DNA from: Sulfurospirillum cavolei
GTDB taxonomy: Bacteria > Campylobacterota > Campylobacteria > Campylobacterales > Sulfurospirillaceae
Strand: one strand, 5' to 3'
DNA: 64,000 nucleotides
Assembly (NCBI RefSeq): GCF_000813325.1
Contig: NZ_BBQE01000005.1
Made by a program: the position numbers and the translations under genes. The notes under the pieces are model-generated. The model was not told the origin of the DNA. It saw nothing but the letters and a program-made list of their open reading frames with translations, and did not search any database. The first letter of the stretch is position 1. Each line of letters opens with the position of its first letter. Shown here one piece after another: positions 1 to 9,209 of this stretch.

Positions 1-762
1 AATATAATAATCCGGACTTAATGCATTGCCCTTCACGCCCGTACTGGCAAATAACGCTCTAACGTTAGGCATAGCGTCGTGCTGAATCGCGGCATAACAT
101 CGTAATGCATTCATGACGCCGACTCTTCCGGTCGGAAAATCGATCGCTTTGAGTGCGTCGTCGAGTTTGCGATCGAAACGGCTGACAAAAATACTGATGA
201 CGGCTTGCGGCAATGCATGAACGTTTCGTGCCTTTAAAGCTTCGTTCGCTTTGCGAAAAGCTTCCAAACAGCGATGCGTTTGCTCGATGGAAAAAATGAG
301 CGTCGCATTGACGTTAATGCCTTCGCTCAAAAGTGCTTCCATCGCAACGAATCCCGCTTGCGTCGCCGGAACTTTGATCATCACGTTAGGGTATCCGATC
401 GTCTTGAACAGCCGTTTGCCTTCTTCAATCGTCTTTTGAGCGTCGTCGCATAAAAAAGGATCGACTTCGATGCTGATAAATCCGTCATCGTTTTTTTCAT
501 AAGACGGTAAAAGTTTGCTTGCGGCCAAAGTCACGTCTTGAATCGCTAAAGCCTCGTAAATCTCCTTCGCCGGTCGACCTTTTAAGGCGGCTTTATCTTC
601 GGCGTAAGCTGAAGAGCTTAAAAAAGCCGACTTGAAAATTGCCGGATTACTCGTTGCCGCGTTGATAATTTTTTTCTCGATTAATTCCGTAAATTCGCCC
701 TCTAAAAAACTGCGTTCGACAAAATCGCACCACAATGAAAACTTGATATCGTCTTTATACAT
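1..762 (-). CDS. tal: Transaldolase, C-terminus cut by window edge
   Basis: Transaldolase of the pentose phosphate pathway, which moves a three-carbon unit between sugar phosphates in the cytosol. The first 254 residues are in the window, read from ATG at 762. Visible family features are the N-terminal TSNPAIFKSA segment, an Asp in IEVDPFLCDD, the Schiff-base lysine in VMIKVPAT, and LIFSIEQTHRCLEAF. The readable end, ASTGVKGNALSPDYY, corresponds to the conserved ASTGTK stretch near the C-terminus, so perhaps 60-70 residues lie outside the window. It starts 17 bp after the serB stop on the same strand, so the two are probably co-transcribed. Tal next to serB and the che genes is a Campylobacter-like arrangement. 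The family is sure; the end is not visible. Confidence 0.93.
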   Translation of the reverse strand, partial: MYKDDIKFSLWCDFVERSFLEGEFTELIEKKIINAATSNPAIFKSAFLSSSAYAEDKAALKGRPAKEIYEALAIQDVTLAASKLLPSYEKNDDGFISIEVDPFLCDDAQKTIEEGKRLFKTIGYPNVMIKVPATQAGFVAMEALLSEGINVNATLIFSIEQTHRCLEAFRKANEALKARNVHALPQAVISIFVSRFDRKLDDALKAIDFPTGRVGVMNALRCYAAIQHDAMPNVRALFASTGVKGNALSPDYYI

Positions 763-779
763 GTTAACTACCTACTTAC

Positions 780-1400
780 TTAAATAAAATCTAAAAGACG
801 GCGCATATCTTTTTCGTCAATGACGATATTGGCCGCATTTTTTAAAATCGGTTTTGCGCAAAACGCTACTTTTTTTGCCGCGCATTCGAACATCGAAATA
901 TCGTTGGCTCCGTCGCCTACCGCAACGGTATTTTCGTAGCTGACATGTAACAAATTTTGAAGACGGCGTAACATGTCGCCTTTGGAAAAGCCAAACATCA
1001 TATCGCCGCCAACACGGCCGCTTAGATGATTATCTTTCACATGTAAGACATTCGCAAAATCCGCATCAAAATCCAAAAACACTTTAGCCGGCGTTGTAGC
1101 AATGCGAAAACCGCCGCTAAACACGACAACGTTATAGCCTTGCGCTTTCAGTCCCTTAATTGCCTCTTTCGCACCGTTCATCAACGGAAGCGAAGCACAA
1201 ATTTCTTCCGCTTTTTTGGCGTTCATCCCTTTTAAAAGTCCTACGCGCGTGCTCAAACTTTCAAAAAAATCGAGTTCTCCGCGCATCGCCGCTTCGGTAA
1301 TCGAAGAAACTTCGCGAAATACTCCGTGTTCTTTTGCCAAAAAGTCAATCGTTTCTCCGTCCATAAGCGTTGAATCAAAATCAAAAACGCATAACTTCAT
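780..1400 (-). CDS. serB: Phosphoserine phosphatase
   Basis: HAD-superfamily phosphatase for the last step of serine synthesis (phosphoserine to serine). It is 206 residues from ATG at 1400. That start is preferred over an in-frame TTG nine bases upstream because AAAGGAG sits 10 nt before the ATG and would touch the TTG. HAD motifs are in order: nucleophile DFDSTL (residues 6-11), VVFSGGF (Ser motif), a lysine region, and VGDGANDISMF for Mg2+. It lacks the N-terminal ACT domain of longer SerB proteins. Two ACATGTAA motifs lie inside it (943 and 1039), giving the peptides NLLHVSYEN and VLHVKDNHL. It precedes tal on the same strand. Confidence 0.92.
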   Translation of the reverse strand: MKLCVFDFDSTLMDGETIDFLAKEHGVFREVSSITEAAMRGELDFFESLSTRVGLLKGMNAKKAEEICASLPLMNGAKEAIKGLKAQGYNVVVFSGGFRIATTPAKVFLDFDADFANVLHVKDNHLSGRVGGDMMFGFSKGDMLRRLQNLLHVSYENTVAVGDGANDISMFECAAKKVAFCAKPILKNAANIVIDEKDMRRLLDFI

Positions 1401-1524
1401 TCCGTACAAGCTCCTTTACGACTCTTCGCATTTTTTATGTGGATAAAAGAAACTATTATAACACGTGCTTGCTTACAATCTTTATTGAACAAACAAGCAA
1501 AGAAACACGCGATAAAAGTGTAGG

Positions 1525-1998
1525 TTATTTGAAAAACATATCGGCCAAGGTTTTAAGCCAACCTTCGTTTGCCGTCTGCTTTGCGGCTGAAATCTGTTTT
1601 TTTTCTAACATGTCGATCACGGCTTCTTGATAATCTTTGTCGTCATGCTGAATATGGTTAATCAGCCAAATTTGAAGTTCGTTCATCAATTGCCGCGTAA
1701 TTTCTTCGCCGTTTAAAGAGCGCTCTTTAAAAAAATCGATACGTTTGATAAACGACTCATGAACTTTTTTATGGGGCTCCAACATCGCATATCCGGCTTC
1801 TTGCATCAAACTTTCTTCAAACGAAAAATGCGAAAGCGTGTAATCGACGAGGTAAGACAATACTTCTTTTGCCTTTTCCGAATCACGGTACACGAGTGCG
1901 TTATTCAATTCGTTAATGTAGTCGATAATACGTTTATGCTGGTTATCAATCACGGCGATTCCCACTGAAAATGCCGGCTCCCAGACCCAATACGCCAT
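1525..1998 (-). CDS. Bacteriohemerythrin
   Basis: Single-domain hemerythrin of 157 residues, a cytosolic di-iron oxygen-binding four-helix bundle. All ligands are present: H21, H57 and E61 (HxxxE), H76 and H80 (HxxxH), H115 and D119/D120. No other domain is attached, so it is a free carrier or sensor rather than a chemoreceptor part. Such proteins are common in microaerophilic Campylobacterota and are thought to deliver or scavenge O2; that role is inferred here. The start ATG has AAAGGAG 7 nt upstream. A TATACT box on the minus strand (2052-2047) would give a leader of about 45 nt. It stands alone, divergent from the MetF-family gene. Confidence 0.9.
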   Translation of the reverse strand: MAYWVWEPAFSVGIAVIDNQHKRIIDYINELNNALVYRDSEKAKEVLSYLVDYTLSHFSFEESLMQEAGYAMLEPHKKVHESFIKRIDFFKERSLNGEEITRQLMNELQIWLINHIQHDDKDYQEAVIDMLEKKQISAAKQTANEGWLKTLADMFFK

Positions 1999-2126
1999 GC
2001 AAAAACTCCTTTAATCCGGTCTCGTAATGTAGTACTAAAATGGTTAAGTATACCACAAAAATAATTTAAACTCACAAACCTAATTTTTAACGATACCGGC
2101 TTTTTTCGTTTTCGAATACAATTGGT

Positions 2127-2132
2127 TATAAT
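2127..2132 (+). promoter_or_regulatory. -10 box (TATAAT) of the MetF-family gene
   Basis: A perfect TATAAT lies 29 bp before the ATG at 2162, in an AT-rich stretch. No clear -35 hexamer is seen, which is usual for sigma70 promoters of this phylum. Confidence 0.5.
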
Positions 2133-2161
2133 ACGGAAAAGTTATACGTATTGGATATAAA

Positions 2162-3076
2162 ATGGTTGAATCTTTCATCGAAAAACTACGCAGCGATACT
2201 TTCTTAAGTCTAGAGACGACACCGATGCACGAACCGACGTTTGAGCCGATTATCGAGAAAATAGCTTCTTTGAAATTGGATCAAAAAGTAGACGGCTTTA
2301 GCACAACCGACAATCCCTTAGCGCGTTTAAAGTACAATGCTTTAATGGGTGCCCTCAAACTCCAGCATCGTTTTCACAAACCCGTCATTGCGACGATGAG
2401 TATGCGTGATCGTAACAAATTGGCGTTGCAATCTGATTTATTGGGAGCCAACGAACACGATTTGCGAACGATTTTATGCCTTACGGGCGATCCGGCCGGC
2501 GCAAGCGACCAGCCGCAACTGAAGGGAGTTTTTGAGGGAAACAGCACGCTTTTAATGGAGATTATCCAATGCTTTAACGCAAGCATCGACTACTCCGGAA
2601 AACCGTTTAAGACACAGCCCAAACCGATTTATCCGTTTGCCGTATGCAATGCACATGCCAATACGCCTAAGCATCTCGCAAAAAAGATGGCGACAAAAAT
2701 TAGCCACGGAGCGATCGGAATTATTACGCAACCCGTTTACAGCGAAGAAAATGCGCGTATGCTTTTAGAACTGTTCGACGAAGCAAAAACGCTCTCCGGA
2801 AAGAAAGAGTCTCCGTGCGAATTGATTTTAGGTTTTTTCCCGATCGTTCACCTTCGAACGGCTCAATTTTTAAGTGCTCACGTACCGGGCGTTCATGTTC
2901 CCGACATGTGGACGGAAAAGCTTTTACATGCAAAAAAAATCGGTGAAAACGAAGAAAAAAAAGTAGGGTTTGAACTCTCGTTTCAAACGTTTCAAATGTT
3001 GCGACGCGTGCATCCGAAAACACACATTATGAGTGCCAACCATTTTGAACTGATTGCAGATATTTTAAATGCGTAA
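2162..3076 (+). CDS. metF: Methylenetetrahydrofolate reductase family protein
   Basis: Predicted FAD-dependent reductase of the MTHFR family (5,10-methylene-THF to 5-methyl-THF), 304 residues. A Glu early in the first strand (E18, in LSLETTP) matches the catalytic Glu of MetF. LCLTGDPAG matches the conserved RGD-like segment, and GIITQPVY and the barrel strands follow. The protein is somewhat divergent from E. coli MetF, so it could be a paralogue with another folate or one-carbon role. It is a single gene with its own -10 box at 2127, and it ends in a bidirectional terminator shared with cheW. The family is well supported; the exact substrate is not. Confidence 0.8.
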   Translation: MVESFIEKLRSDTFLSLETTPMHEPTFEPIIEKIASLKLDQKVDGFSTTDNPLARLKYNALMGALKLQHRFHKPVIATMSMRDRNKLALQSDLLGANEHDLRTILCLTGDPAGASDQPQLKGVFEGNSTLLMEIIQCFNASIDYSGKPFKTQPKPIYPFAVCNAHANTPKHLAKKMATKISHGAIGIITQPVYSEENARMLLELFDEAKTLSGKKESPCELILGFFPIVHLRTAQFLSAHVPGVHVPDMWTEKLLHAKKIGENEEKKVGFELSFQTFQMLRRVHPKTHIMSANHFELIADILNA

Positions 3077-3077
3077 G

Positions 3078-3117
3078 AAAGAGACTACAAGCCTCAAAAC
3101 GGTTTGTAGCCTCTTTT
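3078..3117. terminator. Bidirectional terminator between metF and cheW
   Basis: Left arm 3078-3090 pairs with right arm 3104-3116: six bp ctacaa/ttgtag, one A-C mismatch, then six more bp. A T-run on the plus strand and a matching A-run at the other end let it act for both convergent genes. Confidence 0.85.
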
Positions 3118-3119
3118 AA

Positions 3120-3614
3120 TTAGAAATCGCGTTTGAGCAGAGCTTCGACTTTAAGAATCGTCAAAATATTTTCATCGCGCATACCGATACCGTAAACAAG
3201 TCCTTTTTCGGCATGGATCGTCTCCGGCGGCGGTCCGATACGACTGCTTTTAATCCGAATCGCCTCGGTCAGACGATCGATCACGAAACCGGCAGTATTG
3301 TCTTTACCTTTCATCACGATGTAACGCGTCTCTTCGGTCACTTTAGAAGGATCCATCTTAAACTTGCTACGAAGATCGATCAACGGGATCACGCTTCCTC
3401 TGAGGTTAAAGACACCTAAGATATACGTCGGGACACTCGGAACGCGCGTATATTCAATCGGTTTGATGATCTCTTGAATGCTCAAAATGGGCACGGCGTA
3501 CTCTTCTTGCCCGATAATAAATCCTACCAATCGGACAACGTCATCCTCTTTTTTTTGAGGCTCTTCAATCTGTTTTTGTTGCTTTTGAAGAATTTGATTG
3601 AGTTTATCGTTCAT
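3120..3614 (-). CDS. cheW: Chemotaxis coupling protein CheW
   Basis: CheW scaffold, 164 residues, which couples chemoreceptors to the CheA kinase at the cell pole. A charged Gln/Lys-rich N-terminus (about 1-30) precedes one CheW domain, with GFIIGQEEYAVPILSIQEII, VFNLRGSVIPLIDL and GFVIDRLTEAI. It is the last gene of the cheV-cheA-cheW group (13 bp after cheA), and the terminator lies just beyond its stop codon. This order is typical of Campylobacter. Confidence 0.96.
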   Translation of the reverse strand: MNDKLNQILQKQQKQIEEPQKKEDDVVRLVGFIIGQEEYAVPILSIQEIIKPIEYTRVPSVPTYILGVFNLRGSVIPLIDLRSKFKMDPSKVTEETRYIVMKGKDNTAGFVIDRLTEAIRIKSSRIGPPPETIHAEKGLVYGIGMRDENILTILKVEALLKRDF

Positions 3615-3627
3615 CTTCTTGCCTCAC

Positions 3628-5976
3628 TTATAGTTTAATATTTTTTCGTACGACACTCTCAAGATATTCCGGAGAGTACGGCTTGGTGATATATTCACTC
3701 ATGCCCGATTCCACGCCTCTGAGTCGATCGGATTTTGAGGTACGCGACGTCACCGCAATAAGCGGTAGGTTTTTGTATTTGGAATACTTACGGATCTCGC
3801 TCGCCAAGGTATAGCCGTCCATACGCGGCATTTCGATATCGATTAAAACCGCATCGATACTGTATTCTGCCGATTTGAGCATATTTAATGCCTCTTGACC
3901 GTTACTGGCTTCGATCACCGTTAAGCCGATAGGTTCCATCGATTTTTTCATAATATTGCGATCCATCGCACTGTCGTCTACGGCAAGTACAACGTAATCA
4001 CTCGGTACACTTTTCGTTTTAACCGTCGTTTCCGCCGTTGCACGAATATCGACCGTAATACCTTTGGCAAGATTCATTAACGCCGCTACGTCCACGATCA
4101 GCGTAACGCGTCCGTCGCCTCGAATCGTAGCCCCTGCGATTCCTTCGATTCCTTGCAAATAATCGCCCAAAGATTTAATAACGATCTCTTCTTGTCCGAC
4201 CAAAGTATCGACGACGACGCCGAGTTTAGATTCGGCAAGTCCGATAACGACGACGTAAGTGTGTTCTCCGCCCTCATAAACTTGTTTCACTCCGAAAATA
4301 TCGGAGAGTCTAACAAGAGAGAGCACCTCGTCGCGAAGGCGTAAAACATTTTTGCCTTCAATCGTATAAATCTCATCCAAAGGAATGCGAACGGTTTCTA
4401 AAACCGATGCCAACGGAATCGCGTAATACTCTTCTTGCGCACCGACCAATAGGGCTTGAATAATCGCCAACGTCAACGGAATTTTAAGTTTGATAACCGT
4501 ACCGCGCCCTAACTCGCTATCAACGTCGATAATGCCGTTTAATTTTTCGATATTCGTCTTAACGACGTCCATACCTACACCGCGACCTGAAACGTTGGTG
4601 ACCACTTTTGCCGTCGATAGAGAAGGTCTAAAAATCAATGAAAACGCCTCTTTATCGCTCATAGCGTCGGCTTCACGCTCGCTGATCATTCCTTTTTCAA
4701 TCGCTTTGGAACGTAAAAGATCGGCATCCAAACCTTTACCGTCGTCGGTAATTTCGATGACGATATGGTTACCCTCGTTGTACGCTTTAAGCTGAATGAG
4801 ACCCATTTCGGGTTTGCCTTTAGCACGTCTCGACGCAGCGTCTTCAATGCCGTGGTCGCACGAGTTACGAATAATATGCACCAAAGGATCGCCGATCTCT
4901 TCTACGATCGATTTATCAAGCTCCGTCTCTTCTCCCGAAATTTCAAGCTCGATTTGTTTACCGAGCTCGCGGGAAAGGTCGCGAACCATTCGCGGAAACT
5001 TGTTGAAAACTTTTGCGATAGGAAGCATTCTTGTTTTCATAACCGCAATTTGAAGGTCGGTCGTTACGAGTGAAATCGACGATACGACTTGGTTGAGTTC
5101 TTCCAAGAATTTCTCGCCCTCATAACGTTCTTCGACGTCGTCGTAGATTTTTAACAATCTATTTTTGCCCAAAACAAGCTCGCCGATAAGGTTCATAAGA
5201 TGGTCGAGTCGTTTAACCTCGACGCGTATCGTCTGCTCCATCGTACTTGCGGACTCTTTTTTAGCCGGAGCGTTAGTGTTCTCGCCGCCGCTTCGTTTTG
5301 CCGTCGATTTTTCCGCCGGAGCTTCTTCACTCTCGTCGTGATCGCCAAGTCCTGCAAACGAAGGTGCCGCAGAAGGAGTCGGTGCGACCGGAGTCGGTGC
5401 GGTGCTTTCTTTCGCATGGCCTTCTTTACGCTTACGATCTTCTTCTTTACGCATTTTCAATAAACGTTCGATCTCTTCTTCCACTTCTTGATCGCTAAGT
5501 TTGGAGTAATCGGCATTGTCGTCTACCGCTGCTACCGGTGCCGTCGTCTCTTCTGCGGATTGCGTTGAAACTTCGATAACCTCTTCACCGTTTGAAATGA
5601 TGTCCAAGCGACGGCAAATATCGGTAATATCCAACCCGATAGACGTGTCGTCTCCGTTATCGCGAATAGAATGTAACAATGTCTTCATCAAATCGATCGA
5701 CTCCAAAACGACGTCCATAACTTCCAGCGTCAATTTTAAGTCTCCATGGCGTGCTTTGTTTAAAACATCTTCCATATGATGCGTTAATTGCGTCAAAATG
5801 TTAAAGTTAAGAAACGATGAAGAGCCTTTAATCGTATGGGCAACCCTAAAGATGCTATTGAGGAGTTCCAGATCGTCGGGATTGGACTCAAGCTCCACTA
5901 AGTTTTGATCGAGCTGTTCAATAAGTTCGAACGCTTCAACCAAAAAATCTTCTAAAATTTCTTGAATATCTTCCAT
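3628..5976 (-). CDS. cheA: Chemotaxis histidine kinase CheA with C-terminal receiver domain
   Basis: Hybrid CheA of 782 residues. HPt domain 1-105 has phospho-accepting H47 (VAHTIKGSSSF). A Pro/Ala/Glu-rich, highly charged linker of about 110 residues follows, in which I see no P2 (CheY-binding) domain. Then come the dimerisation helices (LDHLMNLIGELVLGKNRLL), the HATPase domain (N box HIIRNSCDHGIE, DDGKGLD, GRGVGMDVV), a CheW-like P5 domain, and a receiver domain (about 660-782) with LAVDDSAMDR, DIEMPRMDGY, the conserved Thr/Ser in AVTSRT, and ITKPYS. The fused receiver is the CheAY form of Helicobacter and Campylobacter, probably a phosphate sink. It starts 10 bp after cheV. Confidence 0.97.
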   Translation of the reverse strand: MEDIQEILEDFLVEAFELIEQLDQNLVELESNPDDLELLNSIFRVAHTIKGSSSFLNFNILTQLTHHMEDVLNKARHGDLKLTLEVMDVVLESIDLMKTLLHSIRDNGDDTSIGLDITDICRRLDIISNGEEVIEVSTQSAEETTAPVAAVDDNADYSKLSDQEVEEEIERLLKMRKEEDRKRKEGHAKESTAPTPVAPTPSAAPSFAGLGDHDESEEAPAEKSTAKRSGGENTNAPAKKESASTMEQTIRVEVKRLDHLMNLIGELVLGKNRLLKIYDDVEERYEGEKFLEELNQVVSSISLVTTDLQIAVMKTRMLPIAKVFNKFPRMVRDLSRELGKQIELEISGEETELDKSIVEEIGDPLVHIIRNSCDHGIEDAASRRAKGKPEMGLIQLKAYNEGNHIVIEITDDGKGLDADLLRSKAIEKGMISEREADAMSDKEAFSLIFRPSLSTAKVVTNVSGRGVGMDVVKTNIEKLNGIIDVDSELGRGTVIKLKIPLTLAIIQALLVGAQEEYYAIPLASVLETVRIPLDEIYTIEGKNVLRLRDEVLSLVRLSDIFGVKQVYEGGEHTYVVVIGLAESKLGVVVDTLVGQEEIVIKSLGDYLQGIEGIAGATIRGDGRVTLIVDVAALMNLAKGITVDIRATAETTVKTKSVPSDYVVLAVDDSAMDRNIMKKSMEPIGLTVIEASNGQEALNMLKSAEYSIDAVLIDIEMPRMDGYTLASEIRKYSKYKNLPLIAVTSRTSKSDRLRGVESGMSEYITKPYSPEYLESVVRKNIKL

Positions 5977-5986
5977 CGTTCTACCC

Positions 5987-6937
5987 CTATTGTGCAGTTT
6001 TTACATGCGATTTTATTACTTTAGAAACTTCTTTGTAAAAAATCGACGCATCAAATTTCGTTAAATAAGCCTCTCCGCCCGCCTCTTTACCTCTGATCTC
6101 GCTGAAGTGATCGCTAATGGAGGAGTTGAATACGATCGGAATATTTTTAAACCTCGTATCTTCTTTGACGTTTGCGGCAAAATGGAATCCGTCCATTTGC
6201 GGCATTTCGACGTCGCTGATAATAATCTTAACTTCGTCGCCGATACGCTCGTTGTAGGTCGTGTAAAGCTCATTGAGCCTTTGAATTCCCTCCAAGCCGT
6301 CTTTGGCTTCCACGACGCGCATTCCCATTTTTTTCAACGCATCGCTTACGAGTTTTCGCGCCGTCATACTGTCGTCCAAGATGAGTGCCGTTCCTTCGAC
6401 TTTGACGATTTGATGGTCATCGATGTCCATTTTGGGCTGGTAAATTCCCAACGCCTGTACGACGCTTTCCAAGTCCAAAATCAACAGTACGTCATCGTTT
6501 TCGATACGCGTTACGCCCGTAATTTGGCTTTTATCCAAAGAACCCATACCCGCAACGAACGATGCGGGTTCGATGTCTTTCCAGCTGATGCGACGAATTC
6601 GTTTTGCTTCGTGAACGACAAAACCGATCAAAATATCGCTAAACTCGGTAATGATAATACGCGGTTTAATCGATCCGTCGTCGGGCTCTTTAATATTCAT
6701 CCACTTCGCAAGGTTAACGACGGGTATGACGATGCCGCGAAGATCGAAGATACCTTCGATGTACTCCGGAACTCCGGGGAGTTCGGTTAGATTGGGGATT
6801 TTGATGATTTCGCGAACCTTGGCGACGTTGACGCCGTAGATTCCCTCATACACACCCTTCTCTTCCTTTTTGAAAATACGAAAATCCACCAGTTCCATTT
6901 CATTGGAACCTACTTTTAAAATACTCTCTTTAGCCAT
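5987..6937 (-). CDS. cheV: Chemotaxis protein CheV (CheW plus receiver)
   Basis: CheV, 316 residues: an N-terminal CheW-like domain (about 20-165, with IPNLTELPGVPEYIEGIFDL) and a C-terminal receiver (about 183-310). The receiver has the acidic pair DDSMTARKL, the phospho-acceptor in SDVEMPQMDGF, and the lysine in YLTKFDA. It couples receptors to CheA and is tuned by its own phosphorylation. It is first of the che group, but its start lies only 10 bp after the upstream metallophosphatase, so there is no room for a separate promoter outside coding sequence. Transcription probably reads in from lpxB-greA-argC. Confidence 0.96.
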   Translation of the reverse strand: MAKESILKVGSNEMELVDFRIFKKEEKGVYEGIYGVNVAKVREIIKIPNLTELPGVPEYIEGIFDLRGIVIPVVNLAKWMNIKEPDDGSIKPRIIITEFSDILIGFVVHEAKRIRRISWKDIEPASFVAGMGSLDKSQITGVTRIENDDVLLILDLESVVQALGIYQPKMDIDDHQIVKVEGTALILDDSMTARKLVSDALKKMGMRVVEAKDGLEGIQRLNELYTTYNERIGDEVKIIISDVEMPQMDGFHFAANVKEDTRFKNIPIVFNSSISDHFSEIRGKEAGGEAYLTKFDASIFYKEVSKVIKSHVKTAQ

Positions 6938-6946
6938 TGCTGCCCC

Positions 6947-7684
6947 TTATTTACTTGGACATGACCTCAATTGCATGGGTGCAAAGTGTGTCTCTGGAGA
7001 GGATTGTACACTAAAATAGCTTTGATTGCACGCAAAAGAAGAAAAATTGATATAATGAACGCTAGATACCGTAAAATCGACGTTTTGATGGTAGTGTCCT
7101 TCGGCGATAAGCTCGGTTTTTGGATAAAAAGAGAGTTTGCGTTGTATTTGCGTTGCAAAGCCTTCGATTTTCTTGCAGAGATTTTTTTTACGTTGATCGT
7201 TTTGAATCTTTTTGGAGATCGCATGCGAGAAGAGTCGATCCAAAACATTCAAAACACTTAAAAGCGTTGGATTACGAATCGCTTTCGTATAACAACGGTT
7301 CAGCAAGGTTCCGTATTTGTCGCCGTGCAACAGCAGGCACGTTCTGCCATCGGGAAGCTGACATGCCAGCGGTTGGCGTTCAATGGGAACGACCGTGACA
7401 CGGGAAAAGACTTTGGCTAGATTAAAATCGTGATTGCCCTCAAAATAATAGACTTCGCATCGCGCGGCAATCGCGTCGATCAAGTCGATGTAAGGGCGGT
7501 ATTGATCCATGCCGTAGTCCACGTTTCCGACCAAAAGATCGAACATGTCGCCCATCAAAAAGAGTTGAGGCGGAGGATTGTTCTTGACATGTAAAAGAAA
7601 ATCGAAGAAGAAAGAGCGCTCGCTTGAATCATGCGCGTCGGCAATGAAAAGCGCTCCTTCTTGAATGTACACGTTAGGGGACAT
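6947..7684 (-). CDS. Metallophosphatase, LpxH-like UDP-2,3-diacylglucosamine hydrolase
   Basis: Calcineurin-like phosphoesterase of 245 residues with a complete metal-site set: D16-A-H18, GDMFD (D46, D49), GNHD (N84, H85), HGDK (H120) and EGHYHQ near residue 196. This arrangement fits LpxH, which removes UMP from UDP-2,3-diacylglucosamine in lipid A synthesis, and lpxB lies three genes upstream. It could also be a general phosphoesterase, because LpxH-specific residues cannot be confirmed by eye. The start overlaps the argC 3' end by 11 bp. The motif peptide FLLHVKNN comes from an ACATGTAA site at 7585. The same neighbourhood in Campylobacter has a homologue, as I recall. Confidence 0.78.
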   Translation of the reverse strand: MSPNVYIQEGALFIADAHDSSERSFFFDFLLHVKNNPPPQLFLMGDMFDLLVGNVDYGMDQYRPYIDLIDAIAARCEVYYFEGNHDFNLAKVFSRVTVVPIERQPLACQLPDGRTCLLLHGDKYGTLLNRCYTKAIRNPTLLSVLNVLDRLFSHAISKKIQNDQRKKNLCKKIEGFATQIQRKLSFYPKTELIAEGHYHQNVDFTVSSVHYINFSSFACNQSYFSVQSSPETHFAPMQLRSCPSK

Positions 7685-8687
7685 ACGCGATCATAGGAAT
7701 ACCGGCGGTTTCGTCCAAACCGCACATCAAGTTGGCATTGACCACCGCTTGGGACGAAGCACCGCGTAAAAGGTTGTCGATAGCAGACGAAACGAAAAGG
7801 GATTTGCCTTTTTGCGTCACGAAAATATCGCAAAAATTGGTTCCTGCCGTCGCTTTAATCTCTACGGGTGTTTCGCGCACGCGTACGAACGTCGCATCGG
7901 CGTAATACGCCCTCAAAACCGCCTTCGCGTCAATCGTCTCGTCGGTTTGCAAATAAGAACTTACCAACATTCCGCGCGTCAGGGGAAGCAAATGCGGAAT
8001 GAAGTTGACTTCAAACGCATACGTGCTTATCTGGCGCAATTTTTCCGCAATTTCAGGTTCGTGGCGATGCTTTAGCGGATTGTAGGCAAACATATTTTCG
8101 TTAATAGCGACAAAATGCGCCGTAGGCGTTAACTTTTTACCCGCACCCGACACGCCGCTTTTCGCATCGATAAAAATCGGCGCTTCTTTGTTTAGATACG
8201 GCAAAAACGGCAAAATTCCCAAAATCGACGCCGTAGGATAACACCCCGGATTGGCGATCAAACGAGCGTTTTGGATGCGTGCTTTGTGAATTTCGGGCAA
8301 TCCGTAAACCGCTTCGCTTAAATGCTCTTTATCCTCGTGCTCGCAATAGTGTTTTTCGTAGGCTTCCAACTCCAAGCGATAATCCGCCGAAAGATCGACG
8401 ACTTTGACATGTAAGTCTAAAAGCTCTTTCGCAAACCCCATCGCGGCTTTGTGAGGAAGTGCTAAAAACGCCAGCGTTGCATGCTTTGCCACCTCTTTGG
8501 CGTCGGCTTTTTGCACGTCTTGTTCAAAAACGCCCGCGAGCGAGGGATGAAGCTCGCTTGCGCTCACGCCTCCTTCGCTCGTTGCGATATAACGAATCGT
8601 AAAATGAGGATGGTTGATCAAGATTTTGATCAATTCCAATCCCGTATATCCGCTAGCCCCGATAATAGCTACATCGATTTTAGGCAT
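7674..8687 (-). CDS. argC: N-acetyl-gamma-glutamyl-phosphate reductase
   Basis: Arginine synthesis enzyme, 337 residues, which reduces N-acetylglutamyl phosphate to the semialdehyde with NADPH. The Rossmann motif GASGYTGLELIKIL begins at residue 10. The catalytic cysteine is C149 in ANPGCYPTAS, and a His in the IPHLLPLTRGML segment completes the family pattern. It starts 2 bp after greA and overlaps the next gene by 11 bp, so it lies within a tight transcription unit. It carries an ACATGTAA site at 8407, read as DLHVKVVDL. No other arg gene is in the window. Confidence 0.96.
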   Translation of the reverse strand: MPKIDVAIIGASGYTGLELIKILINHPHFTIRYIATSEGGVSASELHPSLAGVFEQDVQKADAKEVAKHATLAFLALPHKAAMGFAKELLDLHVKVVDLSADYRLELEAYEKHYCEHEDKEHLSEAVYGLPEIHKARIQNARLIANPGCYPTASILGILPFLPYLNKEAPIFIDAKSGVSGAGKKLTPTAHFVAINENMFAYNPLKHRHEPEIAEKLRQISTYAFEVNFIPHLLPLTRGMLVSSYLQTDETIDAKAVLRAYYADATFVRVRETPVEIKATAGTNFCDIFVTQKGKSLFVSSAIDNLLRGASSQAVVNANLMCGLDETAGIPMIAYVP

Positions 8688-8689
8688 GC

Positions 8690-9184
8690 TTATCCTTCAA
8701 AGTCGATCTCGCGATAAGCGATTTCGAGGATTTCGTACTCTTGCGAGCCGTTCGGTAATTTGATCGTTACTTCTTCGCCTTCGCTACGTCCCATGAGCTG
8801 CTTGGCAAGCGGAGAGTGAAACGAAATCAACCCGCGATCGGGATTGCTTTCGGTACTGCCGACGATGGTATAGCTTACCTCTTCACCGCTGTCCGTATTT
8901 TCCAACATCACGCTCGAACCGAATCGTACTTTATCGTGTTCGTACGAGCTAGGATCGATCACGTGGGCGCGCGCCAAAAGATCGCTCAATTCGCCGATGC
9001 GCGTGTCGATAAACGCCAAACGGTCTTTCGCCGCGTGGTATTCGGCATTCTCTTTGAGATCCCCGTGACTGCGCGCAATATCCAGTTCTATGACCGTCTC
9101 GGGACGTTGTCGTTTTCGTAAATCTTGTAATTCGTTTGATAATTTTTGATAACCGAACTCGGTCATCGGCTCTTTATTTTCCAT
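8690..9184 (-). CDS. greA: Transcription elongation factor GreA
   Basis: GreA, 164 residues, which rescues backtracked RNA polymerase by stimulating transcript cleavage. The N-terminal coiled coil carries the acidic tip (DIARSHGDLKENAEYHAAKD), and the C-terminal FKBP-like domain ends in GSQEYEILEI. ATG at 9184 has GAAGGAG at good spacing. An in-frame TTG 15 bp upstream overlaps that ribosome site and is rejected. It lies between lpxB and argC in the minus-strand array. Confidence 0.95.
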   Translation of the reverse strand: MENKEPMTEFGYQKLSNELQDLRKRQRPETVIELDIARSHGDLKENAEYHAAKDRLAFIDTRIGELSDLLARAHVIDPSSYEHDKVRFGSSVMLENTDSGEEVSYTIVGSTESNPDRGLISFHSPLAKQLMGRSEGEEVTIKLPNGSQEYEILEIAYREIDFEG

Positions 9185-9209
9185 TGAGTTCTCCTTCAAA
9201 AAGCACCTA

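Noticed and set aside
1401..1409. TTG start for serB nine bases upstream
   Set aside because: It abuts the ribosome site AAAGGAG; ATG at 1400 has proper spacing.
9185..9199. TTG start for greA upstream
   Set aside because: It lies inside the GAAGGAG site of the ATG at 9184.
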